This document shows, one piece after another, positions 46,121 to 56,354 of a stretch of DNA of 64,000 nt; positions within the stretch are counted from its first letter, which is position 1, and each line of letters opens with the position of its first letter. The DNA lies in NCBI RefSeq assembly GCF_002343915.1, contig NZ_NETK01000001.1, positions 3,730,001 to 3,794,000 on the forward strand. The letters are read 5' to 3'. The notes below the pieces were generated by a model. That model was not told the DNA's origin. It made no database searches and saw only the letters and a program-made list of their open reading frames with translations. Position numbers and translations under genes: made by a program. This DNA is from Nannocystis exedens. GTDB lineage: Bacteria; Myxococcota_A; Polyangia; Nannocystales; Nannocystaceae.

Positions 46121-46705
46121 TCAGGGGATGCGGAGGCTGGTGGGCAGCGCCGTCAGCAACCGGTGCGCCACATCTTGCGGCGGTCCGCTGCCGTCGACAA
46201 CTCCGTCCGCTTCCTCATACGCCGACCTCCGCTTGTCAAGGAGCTCGGCGACGCGCGCCGCGACCGCGCCCGCGTCCGACCCGAGCAGCGGACGCCCGCC
46301 GATCGAGGTGGTGCCCAGTCGACGCGCCAACTCGGCCGCCGGCACGTCGAGGAAGAACACGACGCCGGCTTCGCGCATGGCGGCGCGGTTGGCCGGGTCG
46401 ACGACGAGCCCGCCACCCGCGGCGACCACGACGGTGCGCGAGCGAAACCCGGGCTCGCCGACGAGGAGCTGCAGGGCGGCTTTTTCGCAGCGACGGAAGT
46501 GCGCCTCGCCGCGGGCGAACAGCGCGGGGATCGCCGCGCCGAAGATCCGCTCGATGCGACGGTCGAGGTCGATGAACGGCGCGCCCCACATGGCGGCCAG
46601 GACAGGTCCGACGGTCGACTTGCCGGCGCCCATCATCCCGGTGAGGAAGAGCGGTCGTTGCGGATCGTCTGCACGGCGTGGATTCATGGCGGTGAGAGAG
46701 CTCAT
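46121..46705 (-). CDS. aroK: Shikimate kinase
   Basis: 194 aa from the ATG at 46705, which overlaps the pilO stop (TGATG); an ATG at 46687 is an alternative. Walker A GMMGAGKST (residues 23-31), the shikimate-binding FIDLDRRIE, RRCEKAALQ, VVVAAGGGLV, and the lid LARRLG followed by GGRPLLG. Phosphorylates shikimate. Placement directly after pilMNO mirrors the pil-aroKB arrangement of many proteobacteria. Confidence 0.95.
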   Translation of the reverse strand: MSSLTAMNPRRADDPQRPLFLTGMMGAGKSTVGPVLAAMWGAPFIDLDRRIERIFGAAIPALFARGEAHFRRCEKAALQLLVGEPGFRSRTVVVAAGGGLVVDPANRAAMREAGVVFFLDVPAAELARRLGTTSIGGRPLLGSDAGAVAARVAELLDKRRSAYEEADGVVDGSGPPQDVAHRLLTALPTSLRIP

Positions 46706-47322
46706 CAGCGTGTCGCAGGGGCCTCGGCCGGCGCGGTCGAGCGCGCGGGCGGCTCGGCGAGCTCGGCGCGGACCCGCAGCGCGCCGGCGCGAAAGGAGAT
46801 CTCCAGCGCCTCGGCGGCGTCGGGCCAGCGCAGCACGAGCTCGTCGATGACGACGGTCTCGGGCAATTCGGCGAGCGCGGCGACGAAACCGACCAGCGCG
46901 TCCCAGCTGCCGCGGGCGTCGACCCGCACCGGCGAGCGCACGCCCCACTCGCCCGCGGGCTCGTCGGGCAGCGGCTGCCAGCGCTCGATGGCGAGGCCCG
47001 ACGCGCGCGCCAGCTCGGGGACGATGAAGAGCAGGTCGGCCCGATCGCCCGCGGCGCCGGGGGTCGTCGCCAGCGCCCGCGTCAGCGCCTCCTCGTCGCC
47101 GGCCAGCGCCGCGGCGAAGGCCTGCTGCTCGTCCAGCTCCTGCGCGACCTGCCGCTGCCGCGCCTCGGCGGCCGCGAGCTCGTTGCGGGCGGCGAGCAGG
47201 TCGGCCCGCGCCGGCACGTAAAAGAACGCGTAGCCGACGATCGCCGTGACGCTGGCGCCGAGCACCCAGACGAGGAGCGTCTGCAGGACGGACAGGCGCG
47301 TGAGGCTCTCGGGCGACAGCAC
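46705..47322 (-). CDS. pilO: Type IV pilus inner-membrane protein PilO-like
   Basis: 205 aa from the GTG at 47322, 8 bp after the PilN-like stop. One N-terminal membrane span (VLQTLLVWVLGASVTAIVGY), a coiled-coil (LLAARNELAAAEARQRQVAQ) and a periplasmic domain with PELARASGLAIERWQPLP and a ferredoxin-like GSWDALVGFVAALAELPETV. This is the usual PilO layout. It should pair with PilN in the alignment complex. pilP and pilQ, normally next, are absent: the gene is followed directly by aroK. Confidence 0.82.
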   Translation of the reverse strand: MLSPESLTRLSVLQTLLVWVLGASVTAIVGYAFFYVPARADLLAARNELAAAEARQRQVAQELDEQQAFAAALAGDEEALTRALATTPGAAGDRADLLFIVPELARASGLAIERWQPLPDEPAGEWGVRSPVRVDARGSWDALVGFVAALAELPETVVIDELVLRWPDAAEALEISFRAGALRVRAELAEPPARSTAPAEAPATR

Positions 47323-47330
47323 GGGACGTC

Positions 47331-47885
47331 TCACTGGTTCGGCGCGGCCTCGAGGTCGAGGCGGAAGCGCAGGCTGCCGTCGGCGGCGCGGGCGTATTCT
47401 GGCCCATAGGACAGGTGGAACTCCGCCTCGCGGCGGACGCGGGCGACGAACTCGGTGAGCGCGGCGACGTCGCGGGCGAGGCCCTCGACCCGCCACACGC
47501 CGAGGTGGGCGGCGTGGGCCTCGAGCGGCCGCAGCGCCGCGCCGGCCGGCTCGAACAGCGCCGCGAACTCGGCGAGCGCGGCCGCCGGGGCGCCGCGAGC
47601 GTCCTGCAGCCGCGCCAGCGCCTCCTGGCGGATCCGCAGCACCCGCTGGCGCTCGGCCAGGGCCGGGTTGTCGCGCTTCTTCTCGAGCCGCCGGGTCGCC
47701 GCGGTCACCTCCGCCGCGCGCTCGCGCAGCTCGGCCGCTCGCGCCCCGTGGCCGGCGATCCACGCGTAGCCGGTGCCGATCACCGCAGCCCAGCCGAGCA
47801 GCATCGCGCCGCCGAGCACCGCGCCGCTGCGCAGCCGCAAGCGTCGCCGCCGCTGGGCCTTCGGCAGGAGGTTGATGCGGATCAA
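47331..47885 (-). CDS. pilN: Type IV pilus inner-membrane protein PilN-like
   Basis: 184 aa from a TTG at 47885 that overlaps the PilM stop (TTGA). The N-terminus IRINLLPKAQRRR is the conserved PilN motif that binds the PilM groove; a membrane span (AVLGGAMLLGWAAVIGTGYA) and a coiled-coil (RRLEKKRDNPALAERQRVLR) follow, then a small periplasmic domain. The INLLP motif decides the start. Confidence 0.88.
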   Translation of the reverse strand: MIRINLLPKAQRRRRLRLRSGAVLGGAMLLGWAAVIGTGYAWIAGHGARAAELRERAAEVTAATRRLEKKRDNPALAERQRVLRIRQEALARLQDARGAPAAALAEFAALFEPAGAALRPLEAHAAHLGVWRVEGLARDVAALTEFVARVRREAEFHLSYGPEYARAADGSLRFRLDLEAAPNQ

Positions 47886-48928
47886 GGCGAGTCGTCCTCC
47901 CGCCGCAGCGCCAGCCCGAAGGCCAGCGCCGCGGCCGCGCCCTCGGCCGCGAGCACGCCGGCGTCGACGCCGGCGTCGACGGCGAGGCGGGCGAACGGCT
48001 CGACGCGCTGCACCGCGGCCCCGAGGCGTTCGCCGAGCGCCGGCGCCAGCGTCGGAGTCGCCGCGGCCCCGCCGGCCAGGTAGATGCGCGTGAGCGGCTC
48101 GGCGACCGTCGAGTCGAGGAAGAACGCGAGCGAGCGCTGGACCTCGCCGGCGATCGCCCGCGACACCGGCGCGAGCACGTCGGCGAGGCGGGCCGCGACC
48201 TCGGGCTCGACGGCGGCGCGCCGCTTGAGCGCCTCGGCCTCGCTCGCGCTCGCGCCGGTGGCTTGCTGGATCGCCGCGTCGTAGTCGCGCCCGCCGGCGC
48301 CGAAGTCGCGCCCGTACGCCGGCACCCCGTCGGCGACGATCGTGATCGTCGACGTCGCCGCGCCGACCGCCAGCACCGCCGCCGTCTCGCCGCCGACCAG
48401 GCCGTGGGCCGCCTCGACGCAGTTGTGCAGCGCGAACGCGGCGGCGTCGACGACCACCGGCCGCAGCCCGCAGTCCTGGGCCACGCGCAGGCGCTGGCGG
48501 ACGATGTCGTGCTTGGCCGCCACGAGCAGCACCTCGATCTCGCCCGTGGCCGGGTTCTCGCGCAAGATCGTGTGGTCGACCAGCACCTCGCCGCGCTGCT
48601 GCGGCGCGACGATCTGGTCGGCCTCCCACGCGATCTGGGCCACCAGCGCCTCGGGCCGCAGCTGCGGCACCGCGAAGCGCTTGATGATGACGCCGTTCCC
48701 CGCGACCGCGAGGGCGACGTCGCGGCCGAGCGGTCGCACGCGCGCGAGCACGCGCCGGACCGCGGCGACGGTCGCCTCGTGGTCGACGACCTGGCCGTCC
48801 TCGATGCAACCTGGGGCCAGCGGCTCGACGCCGAAGCGAGCGACCCGCAGACCCGAGCGGGCCTGTCGCAGTTGCACGAGGCGGACCGCCGAGGTGCCGA
48901 GGTCGAGGCCGAAGCAGCGCCTGGTCAT
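47882..48928 (-). CDS. pilM: Type IV pilus assembly ATPase-fold protein PilM
   Basis: 348 aa. Actin-like fold: FGLDLGTSAVRLVQLRQARS (phosphate 1), VPQLRPEALVAQIAWEADQ, DHTILRENPATGEIEVLLVA, AVLAVGAATSTITIVADG, the YGRDFGAGGRDYD loop, and IYLAGGAAATPTLAPAL. PilM is a cytoplasmic ring component that binds the PilN N-terminus. It is the first gene of the pilMNO-aroKB run; an HTH-type regulator gene lies 100 bp further upstream. Confidence 0.93.
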   Translation of the reverse strand: MTRRCFGLDLGTSAVRLVQLRQARSGLRVARFGVEPLAPGCIEDGQVVDHEATVAAVRRVLARVRPLGRDVALAVAGNGVIIKRFAVPQLRPEALVAQIAWEADQIVAPQQRGEVLVDHTILRENPATGEIEVLLVAAKHDIVRQRLRVAQDCGLRPVVVDAAAFALHNCVEAAHGLVGGETAAVLAVGAATSTITIVADGVPAYGRDFGAGGRDYDAAIQQATGASASEAEALKRRAAVEPEVAARLADVLAPVSRAIAGEVQRSLAFFLDSTVAEPLTRIYLAGGAAATPTLAPALGERLGAAVQRVEPFARLAVDAGVDAGVLAAEGAAAALAFGLALRREDDSP

Positions 48929-49028
48929 GCGTTTAGCGCCGCCTCGCGTGCGGCGGGCCGCGGCGCGGGCTCGCGGGGCGACGGGGAGTGATGGGGCGAC
49001 CGCGGCGAGACGCGGCTGCGAACGCGGC

Positions 49029-49475
49029 TCAGCCCTGGTCGATGTCGGGGCCGAACACTTGCTCGCGCGCCGAGGGGCTGAGCCCGAGCGCCTCGAGGAT
49101 CTTGCGCTTGGTATCCATGCGGCATGGACATCCCGACTCCACGCGGTCGATGGTTAGCGGGCTGACGCCGGCACGTCGCGCGAGCTCGGCCTTGCTCATC
49201 ATGGCGGCCTGGCGCAGCTTGCGGACGTTGTTGGGCTGCACGCCGCCCTTCGCCTTGGCGTTGGCGGCCCCGGTCTCGGCGGCGGGAGCCTTGCGGGCTC
49301 GCTTCGGCGCCGGCGCCTCGACCTCGGAGGTGTTCGCGGGCTCGCCGACCCCGTCGCCTTCGTCTGCGTCGCGCTCGCGCGGCACGTCGGCGCGGGTGTA
49401 CAGCTCGGCTGTGTCCGCGGGAGCGGCTTGCTGCGGCGGCGGAGCGGGGAGCTCCTGCTTCGGGGTCGCGGTCAT
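49029..49475 (-). CDS. XRE-type helix-turn-helix regulator with disordered N-terminus
   Basis: 148 aa. The first ~78 residues are Pro/Ala/Glu-rich and disordered. Residues ~82-132 form an XRE helix-turn-helix: NNVRKLRQAAMMSKAELARR, AGVSPLTIDRVESG, then CPCRMDTKRKILEALGLSP. The CPCRM insert between helices 4 and 5 is typical of a myxobacterial/deltaproteobacterial group. It has its own promoter and may regulate the pil-aro run that follows on the same strand, which is inference from position only. Confidence 0.82.
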   Translation of the reverse strand: MTATPKQELPAPPPQQAAPADTAELYTRADVPRERDADEGDGVGEPANTSEVEAPAPKRARKAPAAETGAANAKAKGGVQPNNVRKLRQAAMMSKAELARRAGVSPLTIDRVESGCPCRMDTKRKILEALGLSPSAREQVFGPDIDQG

Positions 49476-49508
49476 GGGGCTGGCCGGTCGGGCTACGCTT
49501 TCCTACAC

Positions 49509-49537
49509 ATTGTCAGCCCCGGCAAGGGGTTCGTCAA
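49509..49537 (-). promoter_or_regulatory. Sigma-70-type promoter of the HTH gene
   Basis: On the minus strand: TTGACG (49537-49532), a 17-bp spacer and GACAAT (49514-49509), about 34 bp before the ATG. Among the closest matches to a housekeeping consensus in the window. Confidence 0.65.
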
Positions 49538-49842
49538 CGTGGCCGGACCGTCTCAGTGATACGTAAGTGAATGTTAGTGATAGGGATTTGATAGGTCTTT
49601 GTAGCGATCCGAGCGATGCCCGTCACCGCCCCTCCGAGCTAGGTGAAAACGCCTCTGAAGGGAGCTGCGGGGCCACAGGTCGCGGTCCATGGCGTATGTG
49701 CGATTTTGCCCACTCGCGCAACTGCCGCGCGCGCGTCCACGCACGCGGGGGGTTGGGGCAGATCTCCCTGGGTCGTGCCGGCCAATGCCGAGGCCGCCGG
49801 CTCCGGCGCCGCGATGCGCGCGGATGATACGCTCCCGGCGCC
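49538..49842. other. Divergent regulatory interval between the HTH gene and glpK
   Basis: A comparatively AT-rich patch at ~49556-49595 contains three spaced near-repeats, GTGATACGTAA, GTGAATGTTA and GTGATAGGG, a plausible operator cluster. GATACGCT at 49826-49833 is the likely -10 of glpK, with the GTG start nine bases on. No gene seen. Confidence 0.4.
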
Positions 49843-51327
<1,485 letters not shown>

Positions 51328-51664
51328 AGGACATGCTCTAAAAGCTAGGTTCCTAAGCTAGGTTCCTCGAGATGCGGCGGACCGGCCGGGCCGCCGCCAC
51401 CACGCTCTCATCGAGCGCTGCGCGTCGGACTCGCGGCGCGGAGCTCGATGCCGACCTCGTTCGAGGAACATGCCCTGAAAGCCAGATGCGCGGAGACGCG
51501 GCGGACCTGCGGCCGTCGTGCAGTGAACCCGGGCATCATCACGGCAGCGGGCTCGGGCGCGCCAGCAAACGCGGTGCTCGAAGCCGACCTCGTCTGAAAA
51601 ACATGCCCTGAAAGCCAGGCGCGCGTAGACCCGGCATGACCCGCGGGGCGCGGCTCGCGGCGCG
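51328..51664 (-). repeat. Decayed tandem copies of the ppx 3' end
   Basis: The end of the ppx gene (from 51665) contains GGAGCTCGAAGCCGATCTCG at 51676. Related strings occur at 51440 (GGAGCTCGATGCCGACCTCG) and 51573 (GGTGCTCGAAGCCGACCTCG), each followed by AACATGCCCTGAAAGCCAG. A third, more diverged unit starts near 51331 (GACATGCTCTAAAAGCTAG). Periods are ~103-133 bp. A short direct repeat AGCTAGGTTCCT occurs twice at ~51340-51365. Confidence 0.6.
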
Positions 51665-53182
51665 TCAGCGGACGCGGAGCTCGAAGCCGATCTCGCGCAG
51701 CTTCTCGCCCTCTTCGAGCAGGTCGGCGAAGGTCAGCGGGTGGGCCTCGATCCAGTCGGGGAGGAACCCGAGCTCGAGCGCGCCGCGGCGGGCCGTCGCG
51801 GTGAACGGCGGCAGCGGCGTGGGGCTGCGGCTGCGGGCCAGGCGGAGCGCGACCCGCAGGCAGATCGTCAGCGACTTGGCGAGCTCGGCCTCGCTGTTCG
51901 GCAGGCCGGCGAACACCTCGCGCGTGAGGCGCTTGCGCTGCCCGAGCAGCATCGCCGCCAGCAGCTCCTGGTCGGCGCGCGAGAAGCCCGGCATGTCGGA
52001 GTTGGCGACCAGATACGCGCTGTGCTTGTGGTAGCCGGAGAACGCGACCGACAGCCCGATCTCGTGCAAGCGCGCGGCCCAGCCGACCAGCTGTTGCCCG
52101 ACCTCCGGGTCGAGGCCCCAGGCCTCGCGAACCTGATGAAAGCAGTGCAGCGCCAGGCGCTCGACGCGGCCGGCCTGGGCCATGTCGACGTTGTAGCGCT
52201 GGCACAGCTGGCGGATCGTCTGGTCGCGCACGTCTTCGTGGCGGATCCGGCCCAGCAGGTCGTACAGCAGCCCCTCGCGCATCGACCCGGTCGAGATCGC
52301 CATGTGCTCGATCTGCAGGCCCTCGAACAGCGCCAGCAGGATCGCCACCCCGCCCGGCAGCACCGGCGCGCGGTCGGCCTGCACCCCGGCGAGCCCCGCG
52401 ATCTTGTGGATGTTGCCCGCGGCGATCAGCGCCTTCTTGAGCTGGCGCAGCCCGGCCGCCGTGATCCCGCGGTCGCTCCAGCCGTTGGCGCGCAGGATCG
52501 CGTCGACCGCCGTGATCGTGCCGCTCGAGCCGACGCAGTTCTCCCAGTTCGCCTCGAGGTAGCGGCGCTCGATCGGCTCGAGCTTGAGGCGCGCGGCGAT
52601 CTCGGCCTTGCGGAAGTCCTCCGCGCGGATCTTGCCGTCGACGAAGAAGCGCAGGCTGTAGCCGACGCAGCCCATGCCGAGGCTGTCCATGCGGATCGGC
52701 TCGAAGCGCTCGCCGACGATCAGCTCCGTGCTGCCGCCGCCGATGTCGATCACCAGGCGGCGGCCGCGGTCGTCGGCGAGCGTGTGCGACACCCCGAGGT
52801 AGATCAGGCGCGCCTCTTCGCTGCCGGCGATGATCTCGATGTGGTGCCCGAGCGCCGCCTGGGCGCGGGCCAGGAACGCCTTCGCGTTGCTCGCCTGGCG
52901 CATCGCGCTGGTGCCGACGGCGCGCACGCGACCCTCGGGGAACTCGCGCAGCCGCTGGCCGAAGCGCTCGAGGCAGGCGAGCGCGCGCTCCTGCACCTTG
53001 TCGGTCAGCTCGTGGTGCTCGTCGAACCCGGCCGCCAGGGCCACGCGCTCGCGCAGGCGGTCGACGATATGGAAGTGGGTGTCGTCGACGACCCGGCCGA
53101 CCACCATATGAAAACTGTTCGAGCCGAGGTCGACCGCGGCGACGCTGTCGGAATCGGTGACCGGCGTTGTCGGCTCGTTCAT
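51665..53182 (-). CDS. ppx: Exopolyphosphatase / guanosine pentaphosphatase (Ppx/GppA)
   Basis: 505 aa from the ATG of MNEPTTPVTD; the open frame upstream to 53455 is Arg-rich. Ppx/GppA signatures: VAAVDLGSNSFHMVVGRVVD, VGTSAMRQASNAKAFL, EIIAGSEEARLIYLGVSH, VIDIGGGSTELIVGE, GSSGTITAVDAI and the C-terminal HD-like helical domain (LHEIGLSVAFSGYHKHSAYL). It degrades polyphosphate and possibly pppGpp, linking it to the stringent response. Length is typical of the long Ppx form. Confidence 0.95.
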   Translation of the reverse strand: MNEPTTPVTDSDSVAAVDLGSNSFHMVVGRVVDDTHFHIVDRLRERVALAAGFDEHHELTDKVQERALACLERFGQRLREFPEGRVRAVGTSAMRQASNAKAFLARAQAALGHHIEIIAGSEEARLIYLGVSHTLADDRGRRLVIDIGGGSTELIVGERFEPIRMDSLGMGCVGYSLRFFVDGKIRAEDFRKAEIAARLKLEPIERRYLEANWENCVGSSGTITAVDAILRANGWSDRGITAAGLRQLKKALIAAGNIHKIAGLAGVQADRAPVLPGGVAILLALFEGLQIEHMAISTGSMREGLLYDLLGRIRHEDVRDQTIRQLCQRYNVDMAQAGRVERLALHCFHQVREAWGLDPEVGQQLVGWAARLHEIGLSVAFSGYHKHSAYLVANSDMPGFSRADQELLAAMLLGQRKRLTREVFAGLPNSEAELAKSLTICLRVALRLARSRSPTPLPPFTATARRGALELGFLPDWIEAHPLTFADLLEEGEKLREIGFELRVR

Positions 53183-53379
53183 GGCGGTGGGCGACCATAC
53201 GGCCGCGCATGCCGGCGCGCAAGCGCGTCCGCCGGCGACGAGCCGCGGCTCGGGCGCACCGCTGCGGAGGTTCCGACGGCCTGCGCCTTCGGCCCGCGCG
53301 CGACGCGGACGACGGGCGCCGGCGAGCTCGGCGACGAGCCGCGGGCGAGACCGGCGAGCCTCGATGGGCCTCGCTGACG
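53183..53379. other. Gene-free interval upstream of ppx
   Basis: Should contain the ppx promoter (minus strand); no clear -35/-10 recognised. Sequence toward 53380 grades into the repeat region. Confidence 0.35.
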
Positions 53380-53869
53380 GGCCGCGAAATCGGTCGGCCC
53401 TGCCGAGGACGGCCTCGCCGGCGCCCGCGAAATCAATCCGCGCCGGATGTTTCATGAGAGGGGCCGACCGCGCCGAGGACGACCTCGCCCGGCGCCCGCG
53501 AATCGGTCCGCGTCGGAGGCCTTCGCGAAGGTGTTCGACCGCGCCGAGACCGACCTCGCCCGGGGCCCGTAAAAATCAGCCCGCGTCGGAGGCCTTCGCG
53601 AAGGTGTTCGACCGCGCCGAGACCGACCTCGCCCGGGGCCCGTAAAAATCAGCCCGCGTCGGAGGCCTTCGCGAAGGTGTTCGACCGCGCCGAGACCGAG
53701 CGTCGCGGATCGTCCGGAGTCGGCCGCGACGGGCTGGTGGAGGCTTCGCCCGGCGTCCGCGAATCCGTCGCGCCGGAGACCTTCTTTACATTCTTCGATT
53801 CGTCGGCCGCACCGAGACCGGCCTCGCCGGGCGCTTGCGACTCGGCCCGCGCTCGAGACCTCCGCGAAC
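53380..53869 (-). repeat. Tandem decayed copies of the amphi-Trp gene 3' end, including a 73-bp array
   Basis: At least six copies of a CGCGCCGAGACCGACCTCGC-type string lie between ~53380 and 53840. Three successive copies (starting 53509, 53582 and ~53655) are almost identical with a 73-bp period. Each aligns with the end of the gene at 53870, which reads CCTCGCCGAGCACGACTTCG just before its stop. On the coding strand the copies read PGEVGLGAVE against the real C-terminus PGEVVLGEAD. Outer copies are more decayed than inner ones. Confidence 0.75.
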
Positions 53870-54298
53870 TCAATCGGCCTCGCCGAGCACGACTTCGCCC
53901 GGCGTCGGCACCGGGCTCTCGCTGTCCGACTCGGCCGTCGCCTTGGCAGCGGACTCGGCCGCGCCGTCGAGCGTCGGCGGCAGTTCGCTCGCGTCAGCGG
54001 GCACTTCGGGCGCCGGCGGCAGCTCGGCGGCTGGCCCGATGACCAGGTCGAGGTCGGCGTCGGGGGCGGCGAACTTGCGCCACGACAGCTCGAGCGACAG
54101 CTTCTGCCGCTTGCCCTTGTCGGACGCCGCGAGCGAAAAGCCGACCACCCCGCGCGGTCCGAGGACCACCTGCTCCGCCCCGCGATGCACGCGGACCGCC
54201 CCGGACTTGAGCGCCGTCACCAGTTGTTCGAGGTAGGCGATGACATGAGGCACCTCGACCGCGCCGTCGATCTTCAATTCCTGGCGTGAGCTCTTCAT
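53870..54298 (-). CDS. Amphi-Trp domain-containing protein
   Basis: 142 aa. The N-terminal ~80 residues (MKSSRQELKIDGAVEVPHVI, AYLEQLVTALKSGAVRVHRG, then KLSLELSWRKF) match the amphi-Trp domain pattern with its terminal L.L.W signature; the remainder is an acidic Ala/Pro tail. The function of this domain is not established. It is divergent from the propeller-like gene (140 bp between starts). Its tail is the source of the copies found downstream. Confidence 0.75.
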   Translation of the reverse strand: MKSSRQELKIDGAVEVPHVIAYLEQLVTALKSGAVRVHRGAEQVVLGPRGVVGFSLAASDKGKRQKLSLELSWRKFAAPDADLDLVIGPAAELPPAPEVPADASELPPTLDGAAESAAKATAESDSESPVPTPGEVVLGEAD

Positions 54299-54438
54299 CT
54301 CCGGGCTCCTCCCACGATGTGGCCGGGGGGGCTCACCTTGCCACGGCCGATTTGTCGCAGCAAGGCGCCGGCTGCCGGGCCGAGCAGCCGGCCGAAACCG
54401 GCATGATCCGGCCCTCGTCTTGTGCGAAGCTCGCGCTC

Positions 54439-56337
54439 ATGGCTGGCTCCCCCGACCGCTCCGCCTCCCCCGATCGTTCTGCGAGCGACCTCGACGTCTT
54501 GCGCCGCAGTCACCGCGGCAAGTTCGTCGCGCTCGCCGCCCTGCTCGCCACCGCCGGCGGGCTCGTGTGGTGGAACCAGCGCCCGAAGCCGATCGGCAAC
54601 GACGAGCAGGCCGAGCGGGTCCTCGTCGTCCCGGCCGCCAACTGGCGCTACAAGCCCTACCTCGAGAAGTGGGGCTTCGTCGCCCAGGAGGGCCGGCTCA
54701 AGACCATGGTCGACGAGCTGCGCGAGAAGGTCCCGGAGGCCAAGGAAGACGGGCCGGCGGCCGTGCTCAAGCTGGCCGACTGGGCCGGCTTCGCCTTCGT
54801 CGCCTTCGAAGATCCGGCCTCGCTCGACTTCAGCGGCCTCGACATCGAGGGCGGCGTCCCGACCTTCGCCAAGCACCACCGCTTCGCCGTCGTCAGCGCC
54901 GGCGACTACGCCTTCCCGCACAAGCTCACCGTCAACGCCGAGCCCTCGGAGTTCATGAACGGCCCCGAGCTCGATCTCCTGAGCGCCCTGTTCGCCCAGG
55001 AGCCGCTCGCCAGCACCTTGCGCGACGACCCCAAGAACGGACCCGACGTCATCGTCCTGCGCACCAAGGTCCAGGAGGGCATCGACGCCATCGACGCCAT
55101 CAAGGCCGCCGAGGCCACCGTCGCCAAGATCGCCGACAAGGCCCGCGTCCTGCTCGTCGACAAGGAGCAGGGCGACCCCAAGCCGACCCTCCTCGGCGGC
55201 GTCCAGGAGAGCGTCCACCCGATCGCGCTCGCCGACGGCGGCACCCTCCTGATGACGCGCAAGGCCAATTTCTCGAGCAGCACCGGCTTCAACGCCGACC
55301 TCGAGCTCGCCAGCACCTGGGGCTTCTTCTACGTCCCGGCCGGCGCCGACCCGGTCGCCGGCCGCGTCCCCTGCACCGGCCTGCTCGAGGGCTCGCTCGA
55401 GGAGAGCGGCCGCGCCCCGCTGTTCCGCACCTCGCCGCAGGGCGACGTCCTCCTGATCCACGAGACCGGGCGCTCGCGGCTGTTCAAGCTCGAGAGCGGC
55501 GGCTGCAACTTCTCCGCGCTCGGCGAGATCACCGTCCCGATCGCGCGCGGCGAGGATCCGGGCGAGCCGCACCGGAGCGGTCGCGTCGCGCGGGTCAACA
55601 ACAGCAACGGCGAGGGCGTCGTCTCGCTCGTCAAGCCCGGCGACGAGGTCGCCACCGACCTCGTGCGCACCGGCAAGGCCACCTTCTCGCTGCCCGTCTG
55701 GCTCGACGACGACATCCTCGTCGGCATCGCCAACGACACCTTCGCCGACAGCAACGGCTACTACCACCCCTCCCTCCACTTCTACAGCGCCAGCCGCCCC
55801 GACCGCGCGCTGCGCCTCGACGCCCAGAACTTCGACGCCGCCGTCGAGCTGCAGCAGGTCGCCTACGCTCCGCCCGGCCCGCAGGGCGCGCGGCTGCTCG
55901 TACGCGCGTGGGGCTCCGAGCGCGGCGAGCAGCTGTTCCGCGTCGACGCCCCCGCGCCGGCCGCCCAGCTGTTCGCCGACGCCATCGCCGCGGCCGAAAA
56001 GGCCCCGCTGCCGGCGGAGGTGCGCGACGGCATGGAGCCGCTCGTCGTCCCGATCGACACCCGCGGCTGGAGCTTCACGCCCCTCGTCAACGAGCTCCGC
56101 ACCCACGACCCCGTCGTCTCGGTCGACGGCCGCCTGGTCGCCTTCGCCGGCGACCTCGAGATCCACGTCGTCCCGCTCGCCGGCGGCCAGGTGCGCGCGC
56201 TGACCCGCAACGAGCTCGAGGACCACACGCCCATGTTCAGCGCCGACGGCAAGACGGTCGTGTTCCGCACCCGCTTCCCGATCGAGAAGACCAACTGGAC
56301 CCTGACCACCGCCCGCAGCGTCCCCGCCGGCGAGTGA
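54439..56337 (+). CDS. Membrane-anchored beta-propeller-like protein of unknown function
   Basis: 632 aa from the ATG of MAGSPDRSAS; upstream in-frame codons to 54286 are implausible. One N-terminal membrane anchor (GKFVALAALLATAGGLVWW), then a long extracytoplasmic part. Blade-like repeats (LVVPIDTRGWSFTPLVNE, HDPVVSVDGRLVAFAGDLE, DHTPMFSADGKTVVFRTRFP) recall TolB/WD40-like PD40 repeats. The middle is Asp/Gly-rich with few Cys. Role unknown; a sensor or binding protein is possible. A strong hairpin follows its stop. Confidence 0.7.
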   Translation: MAGSPDRSASPDRSASDLDVLRRSHRGKFVALAALLATAGGLVWWNQRPKPIGNDEQAERVLVVPAANWRYKPYLEKWGFVAQEGRLKTMVDELREKVPEAKEDGPAAVLKLADWAGFAFVAFEDPASLDFSGLDIEGGVPTFAKHHRFAVVSAGDYAFPHKLTVNAEPSEFMNGPELDLLSALFAQEPLASTLRDDPKNGPDVIVLRTKVQEGIDAIDAIKAAEATVAKIADKARVLLVDKEQGDPKPTLLGGVQESVHPIALADGGTLLMTRKANFSSSTGFNADLELASTWGFFYVPAGADPVAGRVPCTGLLEGSLEESGRAPLFRTSPQGDVLLIHETGRSRLFKLESGGCNFSALGEITVPIARGEDPGEPHRSGRVARVNNSNGEGVVSLVKPGDEVATDLVRTGKATFSLPVWLDDDILVGIANDTFADSNGYYHPSLHFYSASRPDRALRLDAQNFDAAVELQQVAYAPPGPQGARLLVRAWGSERGEQLFRVDAPAPAAQLFADAIAAAEKAPLPAEVRDGMEPLVVPIDTRGWSFTPLVNELRTHDPVVSVDGRLVAFAGDLEIHVVPLAGGQVRALTRNELEDHTPMFSADGKTVVFRTRFPIEKTNWTLTTARSVPAGE

Positions 56338-56354
56338 TTTCTTCTTGGCGGCCT

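Noticed and set aside
53509..53727. Regular 73-bp repeats as a CRISPR array
   Set aside because: No short conserved repeat alternating with unique spacers; the whole 73-bp unit is repeated, it derives from a gene tail, and no cas genes are present.
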